DNA of 64,000 bases. Origin: Cryptomeria japonica (Eukaryota; Streptophyta; Pinopsida; Cupressales; Cupressaceae). The position numbers and the translations under genes were made by a program. The stretch is taken from NCBI RefSeq assembly GCF_030272615.1, contig NC_081405.1:577255752-577319751 (forward strand). The letters run 5' to 3'. Below the pieces are notes generated by a model. It ran no database searches. It was given only the letters and a program-made list of their open reading frames with translations, and had not been told where the DNA came from. Numbering within the stretch: the first letter of the stretch is position 1; each line of letters starts with the position of its first letter. Below, one piece after another: positions 21,591 through 32,849 of the stretch.

Positions 21591-24500
21591 TGTTAGCATC
21601 CTTATTTTCCTTAGGCATTTTGTGTTCACTTTATTTAAAATAAGGAGTATTTATTTAGTATGAGTTTGTGTAATTCTCGGCTTTGGTGTTGTTAGATTTT
21701 GTCTTGAACTGAACCTCTCTATTGAACCTTTAAAAAAAAGTTCAAGGTTCAATTTTAAGCGGAGCATGTTGTATCATGACTTTATTCTAGTTTAAATTTT
21801 AACAGTCTTGGAGTCAATTGTCATTGAACCTAAACACTTGAATCTTTTCTAAAGTTTAAAGTTCAAGTTCAAAGTTGAGAAAGTTGAGTCTTGTCTAAGT
21901 CCTATATTTGTAAAATGTAAGCCATGACCCTTATGTTGTCTTTGTTTTGGTTTGTCCTTATACTATTCTTTTGAACTTGAACTTTTCAACTAGTTTTCAG
22001 AGAGTTCAAAGTTCAAAGTTCAACGTTTGATTAACTCTAGACATAAAGTGGCAAACATGAAAATGATGAAGCATCAACATGGAGGGAATATTCCGGATTT
22101 AAAAACTAAACTTCCAGAGAATGTGTCATGACGAAGAGCTGTACTTGAGATTAATTATTTCAAGGAAGAATGGTGGGAAAAGACTTGTAAGAAATGATTT
22201 GTCAGAATTAAGTCTTTTCGCATTAAATTTGGCATGGATAAGCATGCAGTTATAACTACATCGAATCATGTGACCAATTTTTAAGCATGTTCTCAAGATT
22301 TGCTTTATTTTTTTAAAAAAATGAACTACTTGCCTTCTTGATTTTCCTAATTTGGTAAGTAAGGGCTTTGCACAAGAGGTATGTTTTATTCTTGTCTCTT
22401 TGGATTCCGAGCTCTGCATGAAAGGTGAGTTCAAAATCTTCTTCTCACACCTATGATTTCTTACAATGGAAGCTTTTCTTGATTGTTCAGTTGGTTCAGT
22501 TCGAAGCTTTGCTTGGTTGTTCAGTTGGTTAATTTTTTCTTCCTTGTTGTGTTTTCTTTTTGTTGGTAAATTCAAAATGAGACCTAAATTGCCTAAGATA
22601 GACCAGAAGTCTTTGTTAGTTTATACCTTTCCAGAATTAGGAGACACTTTTCTATCATTGGTAGACCTAGACGAGTTCCATGAAAGGGCAAGGAATCACA
22701 CTGGCTCTCCCTTAATGCAGAGGATTCTAGATAGTGGGTTAGTGGAAGTAGTAGCTTTCCCTTCAGTGGTGTTATGTCCTAAGTTGGTTCTAGAATACAT
22801 GTACAAATATGACCATGTTGAGAGATGTGTAAGAAGTGCAGATGGTCAGTTTTTGCTTAGGGTTAGTTGGGAGGTTGTTGTTGTCATTATGAAAATACTA
22901 GAGAAGGAGAAATATGAGGACTAGACAATGTGTAAGTCACAAGGTCTTTTCTTAGAAAATAAATCATTCTATAGGAATGTTATTGCAAGGAATTGGATGT
23001 TAAAATTTCAAAGAGGAAGTTCTCAACTCCCAAGTCCATTGACCCGGGAACATCTGATTAAAGAAGTGAGGGACATAATCATTCTATTACATAGAGTGAG
23101 ATGAAATTAGATTGGATTTTATTGGGAAGATTGGATGCATTTATTCATACAGGTTATTTTTGGTGAGAAGAGATATATTGACTGGGTGGAGTTAATTGCA
23201 GATAGGTTGCATGGAGGTATGAGTTGCTCCGATAACAAAAACTTCTACATGTCATCATATCATCTACATTGCCTAGCATGCATTAGACCATGAATTGGTT
23301 TGTACCATGAAGCATGGGTGGATAATATGAGAATATTTGAATATCATCTCAATCAACAACAACAAAGGTCCTATTAAAATTATCGAAAACTGCATGACAT
23401 TTTCCTAGGCAAGATGGTGTATGAATTGAAGGGAAACATTCATAAAAGATTGTCAAATTAAGCAATGCATTTGATTGGTACTTATGGCAGATTTTCCATA
23501 CAATTTCCTAAGTTTACTTACCTAAGGGTAGGGGGTTTTGAAGCAGAACCATACAGGCTACCCAGATCTGCATTTGACAGACATATTTTAATGGAGATAT
23601 GCATGCAATTGGCCTATATTGACACAAAATATAGAGCTAGACATCAATCAGGTATCTCATTTCCAATTGACTTAACTTATTTTATTTGTATTAGTGTTAC
23701 TTGTGCCTTGAACTTGGAACTTGAATTTAAGAAATTGAATTTTCCATTATATGGTTCGCAAAAAAAAATTTGATGCTAAAGGGTTTGTCGCCGCCCATCT
23801 AACATTGAGGAAAGTTTTTGTTCATGTGCCAAATATTGAAGGAGTTTGGGCTGATTGTAGTGATGAGTTTCAAGGTAGAAAAATGACACAACAAAGGTTC
23901 ACCTTGTAGTAGGTCATGGCCTTTGAGTTGAAAATGAACATTGCTAATGTCAAGGATGATGAAAGTGAACTAATGGATCCTCAGTTTGTGGATGACAGGC
24001 AAAAAGAACCTATTCCAGAAGTGGATTGGGAAAAAGATGAGGAAGACTAGATCTAAATAAGGACATTCCCAATTATCAAAAGAATTGAAAATTGGCTAAG
24101 AGAGAAAAGAATGGGAAAAGGATCAAAGAAAAGTTCAACCTCATCCTCTAAAGTCCCATTGGCTAACTCCTTTGTTACCCCTTATATTGCAGGATCATCC
24201 AAAACATAGATTAAAGTTAGTCAGAGTGCCAGGCCAATGGAAATTAAAAGAGAACTAGTTACTACCAGGGTTACCAGGGCCAGAACCAGAAGCGGAGCAA
24301 ATAGATATCCCATGTATTCTGTGGTAGTTTACTAAGAAGCCTCTTCTGACATGAAAGATCCTTCAACTCATCCAAACTTGGAGGTGCTAAATATTGATGA
24401 TACCAATGACACTCAACAGGTGGATATTTTGGCAAACACTACTACCACATTGGTAGTAAGAAATAAAAAAGAAGCTATAGTTGGCTTAGATGAAACCTAT

Positions 24501-26503
24501 GTGCGCACTGGGCCTCTTTGGTTAGAAAATACCTTGAACAACAAGAAAAGGAACATAGTTCCATTTTCGGTCCCTTTAGAAGATATGGTGAGAAAATGCT
24601 TGGGGAAGACCCCCAAAGTGAAGAAATTGAAAACCATTTCAAAGATTGACATTGATGCTGATACTGGGAATTGGATTGCAGAGATAGAACGTCCCTTGAC
24701 ATATGAGAAAACATGGGACCTTATAGTCTAGGATGTTTCTGTCAAAAAAATGAATATTGGTGCAGCTTCCTGAGCCACGAATATCCTTCATCTTGAAGCA
24801 TCCACGAAAAAAGATCATAAAAAGAACCTAGAAGGATGAAAAAGATAAAAAAGAACTGAAAGAAATCTTGAGACAAATGGCAAAATATATTGATGTAATT
24901 CATTGGCCAAATCCCCAACCATTGTCTACACAACCGACACTCTTTGATCCTAAATCCCATAGAAATTAGAAGCTGCTTGCAAAATTTCAAAGGAACAAAA
25001 TGGTGCATGGGGTGTTCCTTGAATGGTTGGATATGACAAGGAAAGAGGGAAAAGAAAATATATTGAGCATTTGAGCAAGGTGTATGATGACGCTGCTAAA
25101 GTTATCCGAGAATTGGGAAAGGAAAACACAGCTTGGAAGAACAAAGAGGCCAAATGAAACCAAAAAATATCTCACCTGGAAGAAGTTCAAAAGCATGGCG
25201 TAATGAAGTTCCTTACAGAAAAGCCTATATAGGGATTCGATGACTATGTTCTATACATTTGCAAGAAGAACATAGAATGGAGAAATTCAGTAATCAAACA
25301 AGGCTATGAGGAATTCGTCAGACTTGAGCAGGAATTTTCTGAGTTAATACAAAACATGCTTAATGATCTGAAATGCATTGGAGTGAAATATATGAAGGAG
25401 GATGGGTAAACCATTGACACCATTGAAGCCATAAGAAAATATTATAAAGTGCAGATTGATATGGTCAGGAATGCATTAGTGGTCACAAAGAAAGATTTCT
25501 CCACTATTGCTAAAATCAAATCCTTACTATTTTTGCGCATGGATCATTTGAACAACCATGTTGATAAGGTAAAACTGGTGCGCCATGACAAATAAATTTG
25601 ACAACAATGGACTTTACACGTACAAATTCCAAATGAACCTATCATAAAACAATTCACGAAGGCATTCACACAATGAAAGAAAGATGAAACCAATCTCCCA
25701 TTGCCATGAATCAAATAATTGTTCCCGCGTTTTCTTTTATTTCTCTTGTTTTTAGCCAAAAATGGTTTTATAATTTAGTTTCAAAACAAACTGTTTAAAC
25801 TTACCCTTGGGCAGAGCAGTGTAACTTTGTGGTTATCGACTGGTTAGGTTAGAAAGTTTAGATATATATTTCTAGAAAAATACTTAAAAAAGGTTCAAGA
25901 AATATTGAAAAGATTAACAAACTTTGTTTAGATACTTGTGGATTGTCAAGGAAGGCATTTTTATCAGTGAATAAAATTAGACATTTTCAACAACTTTCAA
26001 ATCTGTGTATTTGAATGCAGAAAAGAAAATCTGTATTGAATCTGTTTCTTCTTTGCTTATCTACTTTCATACGTTTGTAAATGAATATAATAAGTAATTC
26101 TTTTGTTACTATTGTGTGGATATGATTCCCCTTTTCCTGAGAGACATCAAAGAAACTCAATCAGAGTACATGACTTTATCGTTCATGTAATTTTAGTTTC
26201 TGAAAAGTTATTTTTATTATAAATTTGTGGGTTTATATATAGAGTGTTTATCTTCCTGGCATTCATGTAGTGTTGACTGAGAGATGTGAAAAGCCTTTTT
26301 TTTTCTCTTTCTAGTTAAAAGTGAAGCTAATATTTGTGTGTGTTACAAAATTCATTGATCATAAGAGAAGTTGCTCCCTTATGCAAAGGGTAAACAATTC
26401 ATTGAATTACCTGATTGTTGGTTCTTTTTGTCTTTCACAAAACTAAGGGCGTACATGAGTCATTTTTCATAAAATTATGAAAGCCTAAATCTTTTAACCA
26501 ACA
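21591..26503 (+). repeat. Gypsy 5' LTR, about 4.9 kb
   Basis: The 3' part, 24968-26503, is repeated as 30245-31824 (both end ATGAAAG.CTAAATCT.TTAACCAACA), which defines the LTR end; the start is fixed by the TSD. At least seven GTTCAA motifs cluster at 21735-22025. The LTR contains long coding-like frames, unusual for an LTR. Confidence 0.75.
22577..25780 (+). pseudogene. Decayed ORF inside the Gypsy LTR
   Basis: Coding-like segments in the same direction: 22577-22924 (start MRPKLPKIDQKSLL; PLMQRILDSGLVEVV), 23465-23773 (FTYLRVGGFEAEPYRLPRSA), 24351-24731 (an acidic then basic linker) and 25020-25500 (charged helical region, homologous to 30350-30733 in the 3' LTR). Together they resemble one original protein of perhaps 1000 residues broken by frameshifts and stops. 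The style of the N-terminal segment recalls plant transposon-associated proteins such as that at 0.9-2.7 kb, but no family is assigned. The hydrophobic 5' extension from 22466 is probably not coding. Confidence 0.45.
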
Positions 26504-26509
26504 GATTTT

Positions 26510-26528
26510 TGGTGACTCGATTGGGGAG
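26510..26528 (+). other. Gypsy primer binding site
   Basis: TGGTGACTCGATTGGGGAG follows the LTR end CCAACA by six bases. The TGGYGACTC..GGGGA style resembles sites of large plant Gypsy elements of the Tat/Ogre type (from memory); the tRNA is not determined. Confidence 0.55.
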
Positions 26529-26847
26529 TCGGATAATAAGACTGGAGGCTGAATCATAAAATTAGTAAGGTTGTCTATTTGAAGTGAGTACTGCATTATA
26601 AACAAGATGGAATCAAGCAGAGATGCGAGATTTGAGAGGCGTGAAGGGCTGGTTGATTCTGTTTTAAAGGAATTCCAACACTCCAACTTGTTAATCTCCT
26701 TTACACCTAGAAGAAGAGAAAAGAGTATACGTCCAACATCCTCTTTTGTATCCTCTATATCTCCTATCTATCAAGCCCTAACATTACATGGTGAACATTG
26801 CTTTCCCTAGTATAATCAATCTTACACCTTTGAAGATCATTTTACCT

Positions 26848-27540
26848 ATGGCTGCAAATAATCCCTGGGGCCTTGCTATAGGACCACTTGCACTTGGTTA
26901 AAATATTAATCCTTTGCCAAAAGAAGCAAGAGATCATTTGCCTAAATTCAGTGGTGATGGAAAGATCTCAATAGGCGAGCATTTGACTACATTTAATGTT
27001 GCTTGTGGTGTTCTAGCCGTTCCGCATGAAGATGTAGCTGTAAGATTGTTTTCTTAAACATTGATTGAGGTGGTAGCAAATTGGTTCTATCATTTACCAA
27101 ATCGTGCAATTATGAATTGGCAAGATCTTAAAACTAGGTTCGAGGCTAGGTTTAAATTATTCAAAGATGAACATTCTCTTCTAGCCCAATTAGCTCAGTT
27201 AAAGAAATAAATTCTTGATTCTATGAGAGATTTTATGGCTAAGTTTGAAAAAATTGTTCATAAAGTTTCTAGAAAACCAAAGGCCTTCTGATGATAATTT
27301 GAAATACTTTTTCATCAATTATATGCCCTCTAAAATTGGTTTCTTGATCTGTAGGAAAAGAGTAGCAACCCTAGCTGATGTGAAAACATTGGTAGTAGAA
27401 TTAGAAGATGATCTAATCACTGTAGAAAAGTGGAAGAGGGAAGTTCAAACTTCCACATCACAGGCATCAACTTCATTTGATCCCATGATTCAGCGATTAA
27501 TGAATGACATGATAACCTTGAAGATGCAATCACCTTAAAC
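26848..27540 (+). pseudogene. gag: Gypsy gag
   Basis: The start MAANNPWGLAIGP (26848) is followed by LPKFSGDGKISIGEHLTTF, WFYHLPNRAIMNWQDLKTRF and the retrotransposon Gag capsid signature F..RF, with three in-frame stops (for example after LALG and RLFS). A frame change near 27245 leads to the rest (27245-27538, 97 residues). No clean zinc knuckle follows. Would form the virus-like particle. Confidence 0.7.
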
Positions 27541-28213
27541 TAATACTTCTTACCTATAGCCTTACCAAAATATTTCAAGGAAGGTCCCTAATCAGTCCAC
27601 AAGGGTTGGGAGTAGATTTTTACAATTGCCTCCTACACAACAAAGACTAGCAATTGAGGCACCCCCATCTAAACATAGCATGTCTATTTTTTATCTTACT
27701 GATGATCATGATGGAAATTATTGCCCATAAATAGTACGTTATGTTCAACTTGTGGGTTCAAAGGAGACACTACTAGAGTCAAGTGAAGAAGAATCTCCCA
27801 GGTAGCCCGACGACTCTAAAAACCACTTCCTGAAGTATGAGTCAGATTTAGAAAGAGGAGGTGATATTTTGGTTACCTTGGAGGATCCTTCTTGTGCTGT
27901 GCTGACCAGAAATCAATAGAATGTCAAACCTCAAGGTGCTCCTTCATCCTCTGTTGTAAATCCCAAAGGTAAGAAGATCATTTCACAGTTTTGTAATAAT
28001 GATTTCAGACCTCAAGAACCTTAGTTATTAAAATATGTAGAGACTGAGGGTTTGTTTTATATTGTTGAGTTTTGTAAATCCTCTCGGATTCAAATCACGC
28101 CAACTAAATATCTTAAATTAAACCCTAAAGAACTTGATAGCTTGGTTAAGTTCGTGAAAGGAAATAATGCATATGTTCAAGTTGATATGATACAACAATA
28201 AACTAATGCTACA

Positions 28214-28834
28214 TTGTCCTCCCAAGGAGATGTCTCAACTTGTCCTTCTCCTCATGAAGCTTCCCCTAAAATAGTTGCCCATCAAGTTGATGATATGTTG
28301 TTTGTTATTGAATCAAAACCTGAGTCTTCTTATATATCCCTGTTCATAAATGGTCATAAACTGAATAATTATATTATAGACTTTGATGCCTTAGATAATA
28401 TCATGCCATATGCTATAGCCAAGGCCTTGGGATTATCCTTAACAAAAAACTTTGGTAGATGTTACTCCATGGACTACAAATAAATGCCCTTGTTAGGACA
28501 AATCAAAGATGCTCAAGTGACCCTTTCCGCTCGTCTTGATAAAAGAGTTAGGTTAACCATTTTGATAGTTGTTATTCCTGCAAGTTATGACATGTTACTA
28601 AGCCGTACATTTTGTAGAGACCTAGGAGATGAGATTAAGATGGACTGGTCTGAGGCCACCATTTTCATAGGGAAACAACAGGTTATTTTACAATCAGAGC
28701 CCAAATCTAAGTTCACTATTTTTCTTCTAATGATCCAAAAGAACATATATTGTACCATGAATGTGATTTTGGGAATTATACGATACTATCTGATAATGAA
28801 GTTGCAGGATATTTGTCTCAACCTAAGGCACTAG
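28214..28834 (+). pseudogene. pol: Gypsy aspartic protease
   Basis: YISLFINGHKLNNYIIDFDA followed by LDNIMPYAIAKALGL is the retropepsin fold entry; the active-site D-S/T-G is changed to DFD. It continues past a TAA (28481-28483) in the same protein (VVIPASYDMLLSRTF, typical of the protease C-terminal half LGRDWI/LLSR). Inactive by active-site mutation and stop. Confidence 0.65.
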
Positions 28835-28837
28835 AGG

Positions 28838-29441
28838 ACCTATGGATAATGGAGTTCGATGGAAGTTGTTAAGCATCAGGTTCTAGAGCTGAAGTAGTTA
28901 TTATTCCTCCTTCTGGCAAACATATTCTTTTCTCTTTCAAATTGGAATTTAAAAATACAAACAATACCGCTAAGTATGACGCCAAGAACTATTGTTGGGA
29001 ATAGCTGAAGCAAAGAAATTGGGAGTGAAACTATTATGGGTCAAAGGAGATATTGAGTTGATTGTAAAGCAAGTAAGAGGGATATTCATTGTAAAGAATG
29101 AAAAATTAAAGTACTACCGGAACAGGGTATGGGATGAAATTGAAGGTTTTGATGCTCTTTCTATTGAATCCATCCCACGTAAATTCAATTATAAATTTGA
29201 TTCTCTAGCCGTGTCAGCTTCTCTCTTGATTCCCCATCCTAAATTCACAGTAGATAGTTACCAGGTGGAGTTAGTATACAGACCAAGTGTCCCTGATAAC
29301 TCAAAATTTTGGGAGGTCTTTGAAAATGATAAGCACATCAAAAACTTTCTACATTGCACTGAGAAGTTCAGAGCAAAATTCTTTGAAGGTTCTGAAATAG
29401 AATGTAAGGATTTCTCTCCAGATCAAGGAGAGAAACCATGA
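28838..29441 (+). pseudogene. pol: Additional RNase H upstream of RT in the Gypsy element
   Basis: WIMEFDGSC (about 28841) holds the first catalytic Asp; NNTAKYDA (about 28965) corresponds to NNTAEYEA with Glu changed to Lys; VKGDIELIVKQVRG (about 29040) holds the third acidic residue; FNYKFDSLAVSAS (about 29195) holds the last. This is the archaeal-type RNase H (RVT_3) known from Tat-type plant Gypsy elements, but placed between protease and RT instead of after RT. A frame change near 28985 joins the halves. The following linker (YRPSVPDNSKFWEVF, KGNKIPRGIVSLEDI) leads into RT. Confidence 0.65.
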
Positions 29442-29589
29442 GATGAAATTGTTCAGCTAAAAGGAAACAAAATTCCTAGAGGGATAGTGTCTTTAGAGGA
29501 CATTTTGGACCGACAGGATGATTTCATCAAGAGGAAGGATGAATGATTGCCAGCAACTCATAATTTTGTTGACTATGAGAGGATAAATA

Positions 29590-30240
29590 TAGGCAATGAA
29601 GAAGATCCTAAGTTCATCAATTTACTAAAAGAACACAGCGATGTGTTTGCCTAGTGCTATGATGACCTATTCATCATTCCACTCGGATAGCTAATATAGT
29701 TCCAGTTCGCAACAAGAATGGAGAAATAAGGATATGTGTGGATTTTAGAAATTTGAATCAAGCTATTTTGAAGGATAATTATCCACTTCCTACTATGGAT
29801 CATTTTTTGCCAATAGCCTCGGGTTCTAAAATTATGTCAATGTTAGATGGGTTTTCAAGTTACAATCAAATTAGTGTCGCAGAAAAGGACCATCATAAAG
29901 CAACTTTCATTACTCCCTGGGGTACCTTTGCATATAACCGGATGCCATTTGGTCTTATAAATGCTGGAGCAACCTTCCAGAGAGCTATGGACTTGTCTTT
30001 TGGTCACTTGAAAGACAAAATAATTGTAGTGTACCTAGACGATTTAATTGTTTTCTCGAAAAGGAGAAAGCATCATCTGAGAGATTTTTTGTAGAGATGA
30101 AGAGAACATGGAGTATCTTTGAATCCAAAAAAGTCCATTTTTGGTGTTACAAAAGGTAAACTGATTGACCAAATCGTGTTCAAAGAAGGTGTCAAGGTAG
30201 ACCCGTAGAGGGTGAAGGCAATCCAACAGATAAGTTTACC
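29590..30240 (+). pseudogene. pol: Gypsy reverse transcriptase, 3'-truncated
   Basis: EEDPKFINLLKEHSDVFA leads in; then IVPVRNKNGEIRICVDFRNL, NYPLPTMDHFL, SMLDGFSSYNQI (first catalytic Asp), MPFGLINAGATFQRAM and VVYLDDLIVFSK (the catalytic pair DD intact, near 30040). Stops occur near 29655, 29690 and 30093. After KAIQQISLPSN the frame runs into LTR sequence (30243), so thumb, RNase H and integrase are absent. Confidence 0.8.
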
Positions 30241-30244
30241 ATCA

Positions 30245-31131
30245 AATCAGAAGTTGCTCGCAAAAGTTCAAAGGAACAAAATGATGCATGGGGTGTGCCT
30301 TGAATGTTTGGATACGGTCAGGAAATAGGGAAAATAATATATTGGGCATTTGAGCAAGGTGTATGAAGATGATGCTAAAGTTATCCCAGAATTGGGAAAG
30401 AAAAGCACAACTTGGAAGAACAAAGAGGCCAAATGGGCCCGAACAATAGCTCACATGGAAGAAGTTCAAAAGCATGACGTAATGAAGTTCCTTGCAAAAA
30501 AGCCTATACAGGGATTGAACAACAATGTTCTATATATTTGCAAGAAGAACATTGAATGGATAAATTATGTAATCAAACAGGACTATGAGGAATTTGTTAG
30601 ACTTGCATGGGAATTGTCTGAGTTAATACAAAACATGCTTAATGATCTGAAATGCATTGGACTAAAATATATGAAGGAGGATGGGCAAACCGTTGAAACA
30701 GCTAAATCCATAAGAAAATCTTATGAAGTGTAGATTCATATGGTCAGGAATGCAACAACGGTCACAAAGAAATATTTCTCCACTATTGCTAAAATCGAAT
30801 CCTTAATGTTTTTATGTATAGATCATTTGAACAACCATGTTGATAAGGTAAAACAAGTGCACCGTGACAAAGGATTTTGGTAACAAAACTTTACACGTAG
30901 GCATTCCAAATGAACCTGTCATCCAACAATTCACGAAGGCATTCACGGAGTGGAAGAAGGATCAAATTGGTCGCCTATTGCCATGAATCGGGTAACAGTT
31001 CTCGTGTTTTCTTTTCGTTATGTTGTTTTTAGCCAAAAACGGTTTTATAAGTTAGTTTCAAAAGAAACTGCTTAAACTTATCCTCAGGCAAAGCGGTGTA
31101 ACTATGTGGTTACCGAGTGGTTAGGGTAGAA

Positions 31132-31170
<39 letters not shown>

Positions 31171-31824
31171 AAAAAGACTTAAAAAATGTCTGAGAAATTT
31201 TGAAAAGGTTAACAAACTTTGTTTAGATACTTGTGGATTGTCAAGGAAGGCATTTTTATCAGTGAATAAAATTAGACATTTTCAGCAACTTTCAAATCTG
31301 TGTATTTGAATGCAAAAAATAAAATCATTGTTGGGATAAATTTGTTTGTGTTGAATCTGTTGCTTCTTTGCTTATCCAATTTCATACGTCTGTAAATGAA
31401 TGTAATGAGTAATTCTGTTGTTACTATTGTGTGCATCTGATTCCCCTTTTCCTGAGAGACATGAGAGAGACTCAATCAAAATCCATGATTTTATCATTTC
31501 TGTAATTTTAGTTTCTGAAGTAAAGCTAATTTTTATGGTAAATCTGTGAGTTTATATATAGAGTGTTTATCTTCCTGGCATTCATGTAGTGTTAACAAAT
31601 GAATGTGAAAAGCCTTTTTCTTTTGCTTTCTGGTTAAAAGTGAACCTAATATTTGTGTGTGTTTAAAAATTCATTGAACATCATATGGGAAACTGCTCCC
31701 TTATGCAGAGGGTAAACAATTCATTGAATTACCCAAGTGTTATTTTTTTTGTCTTTCACAAAATTAAGGGCGTACATGAGTCATTTTTCATAAAATTATG
31801 AAAGGCTAAATCTGTTAACCAACA
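30245..31824 (+). repeat. Gypsy 3' LTR, 5'-truncated
   Basis: Matches 24968-26503 with many substitutions, and keeps the 127-residue frame 30350-30733 open where the 5' LTR copy has stops. Differences include an expanded (TA)n run at 31136-31168, which is only GATATATATTTC in the other LTR. Ends TTAACCAACA next to TSD CTCTA. Confidence 0.8.
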
Positions 31825-31829
31825 CTCTA

Positions 31830-31904
31830 TAAATAAGAAGGTGTTGTAATCAATTCTATGTATGATTAATAAAAAGATTGTTTTGTGCTGTAGCATGTTC
31901 GTTT
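31830..31904 (+). repeat. Copia-2 3' LTR, second piece
   Basis: TAAATAAGAAGGTGTTG... to GCATGTTCGTTT continues the LTR after the Gypsy insertion, and stops where the TIR element starts. The last nine bases (31896-31904) are the TIR element target duplication. Confidence 0.85.
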
Positions 31905-32243
31905 GGCTGGGCTTAACCAGCACACTCGAAGCTTTGACCTTGCCCTTGACTTCCCAGGCTCTGCAGTCGCTCGCTTTGTCTGATGCCATTACCTGTCTAG
32001 GAGGAAAATACAGAGTTGTTCCTTTGCTAGTAGAGATGCTTGTAGACGAAGGTCACAGTATATGTGAAAGAGCATTGTTGGTGGTAAAAACCTTTAGTTT
32101 TTGCACGGAAGGCCGAACAGCTGCTTCTCTACATGCTTTGACACTATCAGTGACTGTTCAGAAGATGTTGGGAGTATCTGATTCAGCCACCGAATTAGCA
32201 AACAAGGAATAAATCAACTGAGATATTCTGTTACATTTAGCAT
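31905..32243 (+). pseudogene. U-box (PUB)-type E3 ligase ARM fragment in left TIR
   Basis: The frame to TAA at 32210-32212 includes LPLTSQALQSLALSDAITCL, VVPLLVEMLVDEGHSICERA and EGRTAASLHALTLSV then VQKMLGVSDSATELANKE. It resembles the C-terminal armadillo region of plant PUB20-25-type ubiquitin ligases (CAEGRAE..AHAAGVAVVxKKILRVSxxATERA). About 100 codons, no U-box domain, no start of its own. Compared with the right TIR, about 240 bp after TTTGACC are missing. Confidence 0.6.
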
Positions 32244-32620
32244 CCATACCAGTCGTACACACCATAGTCTTTCCAAGATGCTGAAACACCTCCGTAACCA
32301 ATCGTATAATTCCAAATAGGCCACTTTTATCAACCGCAATGTATGCTGTGTTACCATTTCCACCCTAACTGGCATCCTACTGGGCATTCTAGTCGACGCC
32401 ACTATGGACATTTGGCCGATTGGGTTTTATGCAATTTCAACGATTTTGGCCTGCAAAATCTTCATTTCTATGGCTATAAATCATCTCTTGAAACGAGGGA
32501 CGACACATAACTTTCATAACAATGGGATTCCATTTAATAAGACATTTTACAGTTTCAAGGTTGTTGTTCTTGGTTCTGTATTGATTGCAGTGGTAAAATT
32601 TTTGGATTACAGATGATTTA
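32244..32620 (+). other. Internal TIR-element segment with captured sequence
   Basis: 32244-32330 (CCATACCA.TCGTACACACCATAGTCTTTCC..) is nearly the same as 11305-11345 and 52005-52070 of units A and B. After it, an open frame (about 32345-32616: LTGILLGILVDATMDIWPIG, hydrophobic) runs to TGA without recognisable family; it could encode a membrane segment or be chance. Confidence 0.4.
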
Positions 32621-32770
32621 AAGGATATCCTTGTGTTAATTCTAGTTTGATTTCTCTGTCTTTCTTTTAAATATTTGAAAGTGTGTTAAATGCCTCAGAG
32701 CTGATAAAATGTTCATTAGGGAGCCCTTTAGCACGCTTAGATTCTTGAATGGCTTACCAATTCTCCTACC

Positions 32771-32847
32771 ATAATTTTTTTTCAATATTTATCCTTTTAA
32801 AGGCATACATAATTTTTTTTCAATATTTATCCTTTTAAAGGCATACA
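32771..32847. repeat. 38-bp tandem duplication
   Basis: A unit starting ATAATTTTTTTTCAATATTT is present twice head to tail with a period of 38 bp and almost no divergence, so it is recent. Confidence 0.9.
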
Positions 32848-32849
32848 TA

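Larger units (their letters stand above)
21586..31829 (+). mobile_element. Ty3/Gypsy element with giant ORF-bearing LTR, inserted in the Copia-2 LTR
   Basis: Flanked by perfect 5-bp TSD CTCTA (21586-21590, 31825-31829); removal restores the Copia LTR sequence CTCTATAAATAAG. The element runs 21591-31824, starting TGTTAGCATCC and ending CCAACA. The 5' LTR is 21591-26503 (about 4.9 kb). The internal part encodes Gag, protease, an RNase H before RT, and RT; it then jumps at about 30243 into the middle of the 3' LTR. The C-terminal pol (RT-linked RNase H, integrase) and the first about 3.4 kb of the 3' LTR are missing. Many stops: dead. LTR size and PBS type suggest a Tat/Ogre-like lineage (inference). 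Confidence 0.8.

Noticed and set aside
22466-22576. Hydrophobic N-terminal extension (signal-peptide-like) of the LTR ORF
   Set aside because: The conserved-looking protein starts at MRPKLPK (22577); the leader is T-rich and Ser/Leu/Phe-biased, like non-coding DNA.
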